This document shows, piece after piece, positions 7,900 to 17,858 of a stretch of DNA of 52,894 nt (its first letter is position 1; every line of letters begins with the position of its first letter). Position numbers and translations under genes: made by a program. The notes beneath the pieces are model-generated. The model was not told the origin of the DNA and did no database searches. It saw only the letters and a program-made list of their open reading frames with translations. The DNA comes from an uncultured Pelagibacteraceae bacterium (GTDB lineage Bacteria > Pseudomonadota > Alphaproteobacteria > Pelagibacterales > AG-422-B15). The stretch covers positions 1 through 52,894 of the forward strand of contig CABYIR010000007.1 in assembly GCA_902518955.1 (NCBI GenBank), written 5' to 3'.

Positions 7900-9069
7900 A
7901 TGGTTTTTGAAAAAACTGAATATATTGAAAGATTGAAAAAAACTAAAATTTCAATGCAAGAAAAAGGTATTGATCTTTTAATTTCTCAAGATACCGCGAA
8001 CATAAATTACTTAACTGGCTATGATGCATGGTCATTTTACTATGCTCAATGTGCCTTAGTTCATGTTGACCATGATGAGCCACTTTTATTTATAAGAGAA
8101 CAAGATTCGGGTGGAGCCTACATTAAATCATATATCAAGTATAAAAATATAATTGTATATGATGAAAAATATATTCATACATGGCCGTCACATCCATATG
8201 ATTTCCTCATTGATTTAATAAAAAAAAATAAATGGGACAAATTAAATATTGGAGTTGAAATGGACAGTCACTATTTTACTGCCTACTGCTATCAGAAATT
8301 ACAAAATGGTCTTCCAAATGCTAAGCTTATCGACTCAGAAAGGCTAGTTAACTGGATCAGAGTAATTAAATCTGATAATGAAATTAACTTAATGAAAAAT
8401 GCAGCATTAATTTCTCAAGAGGGAATGAAAACTGCCTTCAATGTTATAAATCCTGGAGTAAGACAGTGTGATGCAGTCGGAGAAATTCAGAAATCTCTTT
8501 TATATGGGACTCCAGATTATGGTGGAGAATACTCAAGTATAGCAACCCTTTTACCAACTGGCGCAGGTACATCGGCTTCACATTTAACTGCAACGCAAGA
8601 TCCATTTATAAGTGGTGAAGCCACTATTGTCGAAATAGCAGGTGTATACAAAAGGTATCATGTTCCTATGGCGCGAACTGTTTTACTTGGTAAAGCAGAA
8701 CAAAAAAAAATTGATGCCATGAACGCAACTAATGAGGCATTAGACTCAGGTATTTCAGCAATCAAACCAGGAAATACAGCTAATGATGTTGCTCAAAAAT
8801 TTTGGAAAATTCTAGATAAATATAACATTAAGAAGGAGTCTAGAACCGGATATTCTATTGGAATTGGCTACCCTCCTGATTGGGGGGAGCATACATTAAA
8901 TATTTCTAAGGGAGATAAAACCGTTCTTAAGCCAAACATTACTTTTCATATGATCGCAGTAATGCAATTTGGTAACTGGGGAGTTGAAGCTTCAGAATCT
9001 ATTAGAGTGACTGAGAATGGATGTGAAACTTTTTGCAATATCTCGCGTGATCTTCATACAAAAGAGTAA
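7900..9069 (+). CDS. M24-fold hydrolase without metal ligands (ectoine hydrolase/creatinase-like)
   Basis: A 389-residue pita-bread protein: a creatinase-type N-domain (NYLTGYDAWSFY, 36-47) and an M24 C-domain from about 155. The positions that hold the two metal Asp in aminopeptidases read VEIAGVYKRYHVPMART (244-260). The His motif reads GYSIGIGYPPDWGEHT (317-332), and the last block is VEASESIRVTENG. The metal-binding set is therefore lost, as in creatinase and in ectoine hydrolase (DoeA/EutD), and the wording is closest to the latter. Such enzymes hydrolyse C-N bonds in small molecules, not peptides. Linkage to an amidinotransferase hints at a guanidino or cyclic-amidine substrate. No doeB/C/D neighbours are seen, so ectoine use is unproven. 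Confidence 0.82.
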   Translation: MVFEKTEYIERLKKTKISMQEKGIDLLISQDTANINYLTGYDAWSFYYAQCALVHVDHDEPLLFIREQDSGGAYIKSYIKYKNIIVYDEKYIHTWPSHPYDFLIDLIKKNKWDKLNIGVEMDSHYFTAYCYQKLQNGLPNAKLIDSERLVNWIRVIKSDNEINLMKNAALISQEGMKTAFNVINPGVRQCDAVGEIQKSLLYGTPDYGGEYSSIATLLPTGAGTSASHLTATQDPFISGEATIVEIAGVYKRYHVPMARTVLLGKAEQKKIDAMNATNEALDSGISAIKPGNTANDVAQKFWKILDKYNIKKESRTGYSIGIGYPPDWGEHTLNISKGDKTVLKPNITFHMIAVMQFGNWGVEASESIRVTENGCETFCNISRDLHTKE

Positions 9070-9080
9070 ATTATATAGCT

Positions 9081-10220
9081 TTAAAAAAAATCACCTCTTT
9101 CCAAATTAGTTCTCTGATTAATATAGCAATTCATTAGCAGTCCAAATCCTCCCATAATAGCAAGTGTTGAGCTACCTCCATAAGATAAAAACGGTAGTGG
9201 AACTCCCACAACTGGAATTAATCCCATTACCATTGATATATTGATTAAAACATATAGTGAAAAAACAAAGGTAACTCCAATTGATAGATATCTTGAGAAA
9301 AGACTTTTTGATGCGATAGCCATTCTGAATGATAGTAAAATAATACTTAAATAGATAATTATTAAGAAGATTGATCCTAAAAAACCAAACTCTTCACCAA
9401 ACATTGTAAATATAAAATCATTATGCATCTCAGGCAAAAAATTAAGATGACTTTGTGTTCCATCAAGATAACCTTTTCCAAAAAAACCACCTGAACCAAG
9501 TGCGATCTTGGATTGAAGAATATGATAGCCATTGCCAAGCGGATCTCTCTCAGGATTAAAGAAGGTAAAGACTCTCTCTTTTTGATACTCTCTTAAAAAT
9601 TGCCATGCAATTGGGATAGATAATAAGCCAATTAAGCCTCCTGATATGAAATACCTATAACTTAGTCCAGCTGCCCAAAATATAGAAAGGCTACCTAAAG
9701 CAATTACTATTGCGGTTCCTAAATCAGGCTGAATAAAAACAATTAGTGTTGGAACTATTACAAAAACTGAGGGAATTAAAAGTTTTGTTAAAGAATTTGT
9801 GTTTGCATATTGCATGCTATGATAATATTTTGCGAGTGCCAAAATAAGAGTGTATTTAGCAAATTCAGAGGGCTGTAAGCTTATTCCACCAATTTTAATC
9901 CATCTAGTAGCACCAAATACTTCCGTTCCAATAATTGGCGTCAAAGCTAAAACTATAATATTTAAAAAGAATATAGGGTAAGCAAATTTAAAGATTAATT
10001 TAATATCAATCATACTTAAAAAAAATATCAATAATAAACCAATAAGAAATCTATAAAGATGATTTTTAGGCCATGAATTAAAATTTCCTTCAGCAACGCT
10101 ATAAAGAGCTAATAAGCCAAAACTAAACAAAACTAAGATTAAAAAAATAATAAAATAATTTATACGCTTTATACGTTCAGAATACGATAAATTTCCAGAA
10201 CTATAAGAAGAGTTAAACAT
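9081..10220 (-). CDS. rodA: Peptidoglycan glycosyltransferase RodA (SEDS family)
   Basis: A 379-residue polytopic membrane protein with about ten hydrophobic segments. SEDS hallmarks are seen: PEMHNDFIFTMFGEEFGFLG with the catalytic-region acidic residue, and near the end GVPLPFLSYGGSS. RodA polymerises lipid II during lateral wall growth together with PBP2, whose gene (mrdA) is immediately upstream and overlaps by eight bases. It is the last gene of the mreBCD-mrdA-rodA unit and ends 11 bases from the convergent M24 gene, with no obvious terminator between them. The other SEDS protein in the window, at 43184, is FtsW by its dcw location. Confidence 0.95.
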   Translation of the reverse strand: MFNSSYSSGNLSYSERIKRINYFIIFLILVLFSFGLLALYSVAEGNFNSWPKNHLYRFLIGLLLIFFLSMIDIKLIFKFAYPIFFLNIIVLALTPIIGTEVFGATRWIKIGGISLQPSEFAKYTLILALAKYYHSMQYANTNSLTKLLIPSVFVIVPTLIVFIQPDLGTAIVIALGSLSIFWAAGLSYRYFISGGLIGLLSIPIAWQFLREYQKERVFTFFNPERDPLGNGYHILQSKIALGSGGFFGKGYLDGTQSHLNFLPEMHNDFIFTMFGEEFGFLGSIFLIIIYLSIILLSFRMAIASKSLFSRYLSIGVTFVFSLYVLINISMVMGLIPVVGVPLPFLSYGGSSTLAIMGGFGLLMNCYINQRTNLERGDFF

Positions 10221-12096
10221 TTTTTATTACTGATTGTTTTATATCCATTTTTTTTCTAAATAAAAATTTAAATATCTTGGATGCTATTGGTGCCGCTGCC
10301 TTCGATCCACTACCTCCATGCTCAATAATAACTGAGATAGCATACTTAGGCCTATCACTTGGACCATAACCAACATAAAGGCCATGATCTCTTTTGTTCC
10401 ATGGTAAATCCTTATTTTTTATAATACCTTCCTCTCGCTCTTTTTCAGTGATTACTCTTACCTGAGAGGTCCCAGTTTTACCCGCCATTTTATTCTCACC
10501 TAAAATTCTTGATCTATATGATGTTCCTCCTGGCTCATTTGTAGCATTGTCCAGAGCTTTCATTAAAATTTTAAGATGACTTTGTGCAGCTAAAAGGGTT
10601 GGAATTTTTATGTCTCTTTCATCTTTCCTATAAATTAGGTTAGGTTTTATTTGTTTTCCCCCATTAACAATCTGAGCAAAAGCAAGACTTAGTTGAGATG
10701 ATGTAGATAAAAAATAACTTTGACCAATAGCTGACACTAGCGTTTCACCAATAAGCCAATTTGTTCCAAGCGTAGCCCGTTTCCACTTCTTATCAGGTAC
10801 AATTCCAGGCTGTTCTTCATAAAATAAGTCAAACACTTCATCGCCAAGACCAAATCTTCTACAGACTTCAGCAATTTTATCAATACCAACTCTTCTAGCA
10901 ATATGATAAAAATAAACATCACAAGATACTTTAATGGCTTTATTCATGTTCACTTCTTTATGACCATCTTCCTTCCAACAGTGAAAGGTTTTAATTCCTG
11001 ATTCTAAACTTGTATCTTCAACTTCATGCTTTCCATTACATGAAAATGTTTCATTCGGATTTATGCCACTTTCAAGAGCTGCTAAGGCTACAAGAGGCTT
11101 AATGGTTGAACCAGGTGGGTAATATGATGAAATTGACTTATTGATCAGAGGTTTATATTTATTGTCTAATAAACTTTGCCAGTCGCTTGAACTTATTCCA
11201 TCTGAAAATTTATTTGGGTCAAATGCAGGAGCGGATGCTAAAGCAATATAATTTCCAGTATTTACATCTATAACTGAGATTGAGCCACTAAGACCTTTTA
11301 ACAAGTCGAAACAAAAATTTTGAACATCAGAATCGATTGTTAATTGAACACTTTGGCCGACTTTGCCCTCAATTCTTTTTAATTCTCTTATTTCTCTTCC
11401 AAAAGCATTAATTTCTATACTTTTTAATCCAAGTCGACCTCGTAATTCTTTATCTAAAGATTTTTCGAGGCCTATTTTCCCTGATTTGGCATTATTAAGT
11501 TTTGAAAATGGATTTTCCTTATATTCTTCTTTAGCGATATCTGAAATATACCCCAACAAATGAGCATGTGAGTCTTTTTCTGGATAAAAACGTTTATATC
11601 CTACGGATGGAAAAACGCCTTTTAATTGATATAAGTTTGAATTTAATTTTGCAAATTCGTTCCAACTTAAATTATCAATTATTTGAACAGGAACAAACTT
11701 TTTAGATTTTTTAATTTTCTTAATAGTCTTATCTATATCAATTTGTTTTTCAGGAAGGACTGCATTTAAAGATTCTAATGCCTTATTTATATCTGAGACT
11801 TCTTCCAAGATAATTGAAGCGTGATAACTTTCTATATTGTTAGCTATTGGCTTACCTTGAGCATTATAGATTACCCCTCTCGAGGGCTGGATAAGCCGAT
11901 GAGTAATTCGATTTTCATCTGAAAGTGACTTATAATCTTTGTGTCTATAAAGCTGAAGATAAGCTAACCTAGAAGACATTAGTGCAAAAATCCCAGTTAC
12001 ACCAATTGAAAGAATCATAGTTCTTCGTGAAATTTGCTTATCAGTATTTTCTGATTTAGATATATATTTTTTTTGATCAAACATTTGATGATACAA
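10213..12096 (-). CDS. mrdA: Penicillin-binding protein 2 (transpeptidase, elongasome)
   Basis: A 627-residue class B PBP. One N-terminal membrane anchor (about 27-45) is followed by the pedestal domain and then the transpeptidase domain. Catalytic motifs are intact: S330-T-I-K333, S391-C-D393, and K540-T-G. The SCD triad in place of SxN is usual for PBP2. It crosslinks new peptidoglycan during elongation as the partner of RodA. The assigned start overlaps mreD by 20 bases; a second in-frame Met four codons later (MFDQ) would reduce this to eight, and I cannot choose between them. Confidence 0.95.
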   Translation of the reverse strand: MYHQMFDQKKYISKSENTDKQISRRTMILSIGVTGIFALMSSRLAYLQLYRHKDYKSLSDENRITHRLIQPSRGVIYNAQGKPIANNIESYHASIILEEVSDINKALESLNAVLPEKQIDIDKTIKKIKKSKKFVPVQIIDNLSWNEFAKLNSNLYQLKGVFPSVGYKRFYPEKDSHAHLLGYISDIAKEEYKENPFSKLNNAKSGKIGLEKSLDKELRGRLGLKSIEINAFGREIRELKRIEGKVGQSVQLTIDSDVQNFCFDLLKGLSGSISVIDVNTGNYIALASAPAFDPNKFSDGISSSDWQSLLDNKYKPLINKSISSYYPPGSTIKPLVALAALESGINPNETFSCNGKHEVEDTSLESGIKTFHCWKEDGHKEVNMNKAIKVSCDVYFYHIARRVGIDKIAEVCRRFGLGDEVFDLFYEEQPGIVPDKKWKRATLGTNWLIGETLVSAIGQSYFLSTSSQLSLAFAQIVNGGKQIKPNLIYRKDERDIKIPTLLAAQSHLKILMKALDNATNEPGGTSYRSRILGENKMAGKTGTSQVRVITEKEREEGIIKNKDLPWNKRDHGLYVGYGPSDRPKYAISVIIEHGGSGSKAAAPIASKIFKFLFRKKMDIKQSVIKNV

Positions 12097-12574
12097 AAGA
12101 ATTAAAAAGTCTTTTTGTGAATAAAAATAAAATAATCATCAAAATCAAATTGATAAATACTTTATAAAAATCAATAACGATGCTGTAACTAAAGAATAAA
12201 AAAAACCCCTCAAAAATTGATAATAAAACGACGCTTATTGAAAAAAAATATAAATTTATTAGAAAAGAGCCTTTTCCTGAAACTAAATTAGAAATCTGAC
12301 CTAGAAAGAAAAAAAATAAAAAAAATAAAGAAGAAAATCCAAATTGAAAGCCTAAAAGTGTATCTTGGTATAGTCCATAGAATGAAACTAATAATATCAA
12401 TTTCCAATTATATTCGTATTCAGCTCTTATAAAAATCATCAACCCTAATATATACAATATATTTAAATAAGAATTCGTTACAATAATTTGTGATGAAAGA
12501 ATAAAAATAAATAAAAAATGGAATATAGAATTTTGAAAATTATTTAAATTAATTAAAGACGACTGAGTTTTCAT
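12077..12574 (-). CDS. mreD: Rod-shape protein MreD
   Basis: A 165-residue, very hydrophobic protein with about five transmembrane helices. MreD sequences are poorly conserved; the call rests on size, topology and its place between mreC and mrdA. It links the MreB-MreC scaffold to the PBP2-RodA synthase in the inner membrane. It starts five bases after the stop of mreC. Confidence 0.85.
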   Translation of the reverse strand: MKTQSSLINLNNFQNSIFHFLFIFILSSQIIVTNSYLNILYILGLMIFIRAEYEYNWKLILLVSFYGLYQDTLLGFQFGFSSLFFLFFFFLGQISNLVSGKGSFLINLYFFSISVVLLSIFEGFFLFFSYSIVIDFYKVFINLILMIILFLFTKRLFNSFVSSNV

Positions 12575-12579
12575 TATAT

Positions 12580-13398
12580 TTAATATTCTAAAATCCTAAC
12601 ATGTGTTAGTTTTTCAATATCTTCAAATAATTTAACTTCAATCTCGTTATCAGTTATAGAGCTAACTTGACCAATTAAGATAAATGGAGGGAAAATACCC
12701 CCTCTACCTGAAGTACTAATCTTATCGCCAACTCTTATCGATTCTCTATCTTTAGCGAACACAATTTTTGGATTTTTAAACCCTTGGCCAATCATGATTG
12801 CTTGGTAACTATTATTAGAGATTGAGACTGGTATTCTGCTATTAATATTTGATAATAAAATAGCAACAGAAGTATTTTTTCTTACTTGATCAACAAATCC
12901 AACTAGTCCTTTTAGGCCTAGAATCGGCATACCGGGCTCTAAGCCATTAACTTCACCAGATTTAATTAAAATTGAATTTAGATAATTATTTGATATTTTT
13001 GATACTACTCGAGCAGTTGTGAAATTAAATTGATTGTCATTAAATGTATTTAATAGTCTTTCGTATTCTTCAATCTTTAATTTCATTTCAATAATTTCTT
13101 GAAAACTAATAGACTCTGAAAGCTGCAATTCTCTCAATTCTTTATTTTCTTGGTACACTCTACTGATATCAATGATTTTATTGTATCCAGAAATCATTAA
13201 TTTAACAGGTGAAGCAATAATTGATGATAAATTAAATGATAATTCAGATGAAGAAGCTCTTATACTAGTTGATAAATTTGACGTATCAAATCTAGATAGC
13301 ACCAGAGTTAAAAAAAATACTAAGAGAAAAGTAATAAGAATAAGTTTTCTTGACTTACTACTTAATGAATAGAAAAAAGTATTTCTATTGTTTCTCAC
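12580..13398 (-). CDS. mreC: Rod-shape protein MreC
   Basis: A 272-residue bitopic protein: short cytoplasmic N-terminus, membrane helix at about 18-36, a coiled-coil stretch at about 75-115 (NKELRELQ...EEYERLLN), and a C-terminal beta-sandwich region with typical MreC wording (VNGLEPGMPILGLKGLVGFV; STSGRGGIFPPFILIGQVS). It activates PBP2 from the periplasmic side. It lies 16 bases downstream of mreB. Confidence 0.95.
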   Translation of the reverse strand: MRNNRNTFFYSLSSKSRKLILITFLLVFFLTLVLSRFDTSNLSTSIRASSSELSFNLSSIIASPVKLMISGYNKIIDISRVYQENKELRELQLSESISFQEIIEMKLKIEEYERLLNTFNDNQFNFTTARVVSKISNNYLNSILIKSGEVNGLEPGMPILGLKGLVGFVDQVRKNTSVAILLSNINSRIPVSISNNSYQAIMIGQGFKNPKIVFAKDRESIRVGDKISTSGRGGIFPPFILIGQVSSITDNEIEVKLFEDIEKLTHVRILEY

Positions 13399-13414
13399 AA
13401 TTATTTTTCAAATT

Positions 13415-14473
<1,059 letters not shown>

Positions 14474-16033
14474 TTATGACGTTACCGACATTTGTTTTGG
14501 TACAGTTTTTTCCCTTTTAACGATTAATTTATTTAGCGCATTTATATAGGCTTTTGCAGAGGCAACTAAGGTATCTGTATGAGAGCCTTGACCAACAACT
14601 GATTTACCTTTTTCAGATAATCTGACAGAAACTTCGGCTTGCGCATCCGTGCCTTCTGTAACAGCATGCACTTGATAAAGTAAAAGCTTTGCAGAATGAG
14701 GTATTAATTTACTTAGTCCATTAAATATTGCGTCTACTGGCCCTTCGCCAGTAGAAGTTATTTCTTTTGTTTCACCAAAAATTTCTAATGAAATAGTAGC
14801 CTTTTGAGGTCCTTTAGTACCTGCTATTACCTGGAGATCGATAAGTGAAATATTGTCATTAACTCTTATTGCTTGATCTTCAATAATTGCAGCAATATCC
14901 TCGTCATATAAGTTTTTTTTCTTATCAGCTAAAGATTTGAAGTTTTCAAATGCTTCCTCGATAGCATTATCGCCAACATTATAACCAAGCTCAATTACCT
15001 TTTGCTTGAAAGCGTGTCTTCCAGAGTGTTTTCCCATAACTAGATTAGATTCTGAAACACCTACACTTTCTGGTGTCATAATCTCATATGTTTTTGCATT
15101 TTTTAACATTCCATCTTGATGAATGCCCGCTTCATGAGCAAAAGCATTTTTACCGACAATTGCTTTATTAAATTGCACAGGAAAACCAGTAACAGTAGAT
15201 ACTAATTTTGATGTCTTACTTAATTGCTCAGTTTTGATATTTGTTTCAAATGGCATTAAATCATTTCGGGTTCGAATAGCCATTACAACTTCTTCCAAGG
15301 CAGCATTACCAGCTCTCTCTCCTAAGCCATTAATTGTGCACTCAATTTGTCTCGCTCCAGCTTTCACTCCTGCAAGAGAATTTGCAACTGCTAGACCTAA
15401 ATCATTATGACAGTGAGTAGATATTGTTACTTTATCAATATTAGGAACATTATTTATTAGATGTGTTATGATATGTGTAAATTCTTCAGGGACTGAGTAA
15501 CCTACTGTATCTGGAATATTTATTGTTGAAGCACCATTTTTAATTGCTGCTTCAACAGTTTTACACATGAAGTCTAGATTAGTACGGGTGCCATCCTCAC
15601 AAGACCATTCAACATCATCACATAAATTTCTTGCGAATGAAACACTATCAATTACCTTTTGATAAACCTGATCTGGATTTAGCTGTAATTTATGCCTCAT
15701 GTGCAAATCACTTGTCGAAATAAATGTGTGAATTCTAGGTCGAGTAGCATTCTTAAGAGCATCTGCAGCTGACTGAATATCATTTTGGGATGCCCTACTT
15801 AAAGCGCATACTTGTGATTTTTTTATAATTGAAGAGATTTCTTTTACTGCATTAAAATCACCTTTTGATGCCGCAGGAAAACCCGCTTCAATAATATCAA
15901 CTCCAAGAGTCTCTAAAGCATGAGCAATTTTAATTTTCTCTTCAATGTTCATTGAAGCACCGGGAGACTGCTCGCCATCTCTCATAGTCGTATCAAAAAT
16001 CTTTATATTATTTGTATCTTCTGTCATTTCCAA
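14474..16033 (-). CDS. leuA: 2-isopropylmalate synthase
   Basis: A 519-residue enzyme that condenses acetyl-CoA with 2-oxoisovalerate, the first committed step of leucine synthesis. The TIM-barrel start DTTMRDGEQSPG (14-25) and the metal-binding H207-C-H209-ND motif are present, followed by GLGERAGN. The C-terminal third carries the LeuA regulatory domain (feedback by leucine), ending in QVHAVTEGTDAQAEVSV-type text. A second Met at codon 3 (MTED) is an alternative start; the Shine-Dalgarno AAGAGGAAT lies 9-16 bases before codon 1. Upstream, 16076-16195 holds a leucine-rich leader peptide and hairpin, which predicts control by charged tRNA-Leu. Confidence 0.97.
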   Translation of the reverse strand: MEMTEDTNNIKIFDTTMRDGEQSPGASMNIEEKIKIAHALETLGVDIIEAGFPAASKGDFNAVKEISSIIKKSQVCALSRASQNDIQSAADALKNATRPRIHTFISTSDLHMRHKLQLNPDQVYQKVIDSVSFARNLCDDVEWSCEDGTRTNLDFMCKTVEAAIKNGASTINIPDTVGYSVPEEFTHIITHLINNVPNIDKVTISTHCHNDLGLAVANSLAGVKAGARQIECTINGLGERAGNAALEEVVMAIRTRNDLMPFETNIKTEQLSKTSKLVSTVTGFPVQFNKAIVGKNAFAHEAGIHQDGMLKNAKTYEIMTPESVGVSESNLVMGKHSGRHAFKQKVIELGYNVGDNAIEEAFENFKSLADKKKNLYDEDIAAIIEDQAIRVNDNISLIDLQVIAGTKGPQKATISLEIFGETKEITSTGEGPVDAIFNGLSKLIPHSAKLLLYQVHAVTEGTDAQAEVSVRLSEKGKSVVGQGSHTDTLVASAKAYINALNKLIVKREKTVPKQMSVTS

Positions 16034-16075
16034 TAATTCCTCTTATTACTTATTAAATGTGTTAAAATTAAGTAT

Positions 16076-16106
16076 CCCCTGTAGCTGAAATTATTTCGCC
16101 CAGGGG
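16076..16106 (-). promoter_or_regulatory. Attenuator-like hairpin in the leuA leader
   Basis: Arms CCCCTG (16076-16081) and CAGGGG (16101-16106) form a GC-rich six-pair stem. Inside it a second small stem (GAAA/TTTC, 16087-16097) is possible. The hairpin begins at the end of the leader peptide frame, just after its leucine codons, and ends 43 bases before the leuA start codon. A competing hairpin CTGC/GCAG (16107-16117) covers the last two leucine codons. No clean T-run follows on the minus strand (ATACTTAATTTTAA), so it could act at termination or by another route. Position and GC content, unusual in this DNA, support a regulatory role. Confidence 0.65.
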
Positions 16107-16195
16107 CTGCTAAGCAGATTTAACAGCAATAATATTTGGGATAAAGGCGCACTAGTGGTGTCTGAATATTTAGATAATTTACTATTTCTAACCAT
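16091..16195 (-). CDS. leuL: Leucine-rich leader peptide of leuA
   Basis: A 34-codon frame starts at ATG 16195 and stops at TAA 16091, in the otherwise non-coding 289-base gap between ilvC and leuA. Residues 18-28 read LSQILLLLNLL: six leucine codons (TTA TTG CTG TTA, then CTG CTT) within seven positions, followed by SSPWAK and the stop. A leucine run placed just before a GC-rich hairpin and upstream of leuA is the classic layout of ribosome-mediated attenuation. The start codon is the nearest in-frame ATG. There is no strong Shine-Dalgarno, only an A-rich stretch, so the exact start is less sure than the leucine run and stop. Confidence 0.72.
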   Translation of the reverse strand: MVRNSKLSKYSDTTSAPLSQILLLLNLLSSPWAK

Positions 16196-16271
16196 TTTTT
16201 TTATAGTGCGTTCAATAACGTTAGTTATGCTATGTTTATATTTATTTTTAATATAAATCAATAGGTTAGTG

Positions 16272-16297
16272 TTTTAAGCCAATAAAATGGCTTAAAA
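16272..16297 (-). terminator. Hairpin after ilvC
   Basis: A perfect 10-bp inverted repeat (TTTTAAGCCA at 16272-16281, TGGCTTAAAA at 16288-16297) with a six-base loop lies 26 bases past the ilvC stop. The AT-rich stem ends carry the A and T tracts, so it could terminate in both directions. The sequence beyond it on the minus strand has no extra T-run, and read-through into the leuA leader is possible. Confidence 0.5.
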
Positions 16298-16322
16298 ACT
16301 ATTAAAGTATTGCTATTTAAAG

Positions 16323-17351
<1,029 letters not shown>

Positions 17352-17858
17352 TTACATTTTTTCAGTGCCGCGTGCAATTGCAACAACACCAGTTCGAGAA
17401 ACCTCTGATAGCCCTAAAGGTTTCATTAGATTAATAAACGCATCAATTTTATGAGGAGATCCATTTAATTCAAAAACAAAAGAGTCGTGCGTTGTATCAA
17501 TAATTTTTGCTCTAAATACTTCAGATAACCTCATCGATTCAACTCTTTTTTCACCAGTTGCAAGTATCTTAACCAATGCCATTTCTCTTTCAATGCCCTT
17601 TTTTTCAAAAGTAACATTCGCAGCTCTGCTAACTGGAACCAATTTTTCAAGTTGTGAAATTAGCTTATTAACTGTTTCCTCACTTCCAGGTGTAACAATT
17701 GTAATTCTTGAGATATGTTTTTCTGCATCTACTTCGGCAACAGTAAGACTGTCAATGTTATAGCCTCTACCAGAAATAAGCCCTATAACACGAGCTAGTA
17801 CTCCTGGCTCATTGTCAACTAGAACTGATACAGTATTCTTTATTACATTATCATTCAT
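17352..17858 (-). CDS. ilvN: Acetolactate synthase small (regulatory) subunit
   Basis: A 168-residue protein with an N-terminal ACT domain (VSVLVDNEPGVLARVIGLISGR begins at residue 11; the domain spans about 9-85) and the C-terminal ALS small-subunit domain. It confers valine feedback control on the catalytic subunit, whose gene it follows immediately (the stop and start are back to back at 17858). Also called ilvH in other genomes. Confidence 0.95.
   Translation of the reverse strand: MNDNVIKNTVSVLVDNEPGVLARVIGLISGRGYNIDSLTVAEVDAEKHISRITIVTPGSEETVNKLISQLEKLVPVSRAANVTFEKKGIEREMALVKILATGEKRVESMRLSEVFRAKIIDTTHDSFVFELNGSPHKIDAFINLMKPLGLSEVSRTGVVAIARGTEKM

Noticed and set aside
16034-16322. A metabolite riboswitch upstream of leuA
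   Set aside because: The conserved-looking GC-rich part is better explained by a leucine-codon leader peptide and its hairpin; I recognise no known riboswitch core.
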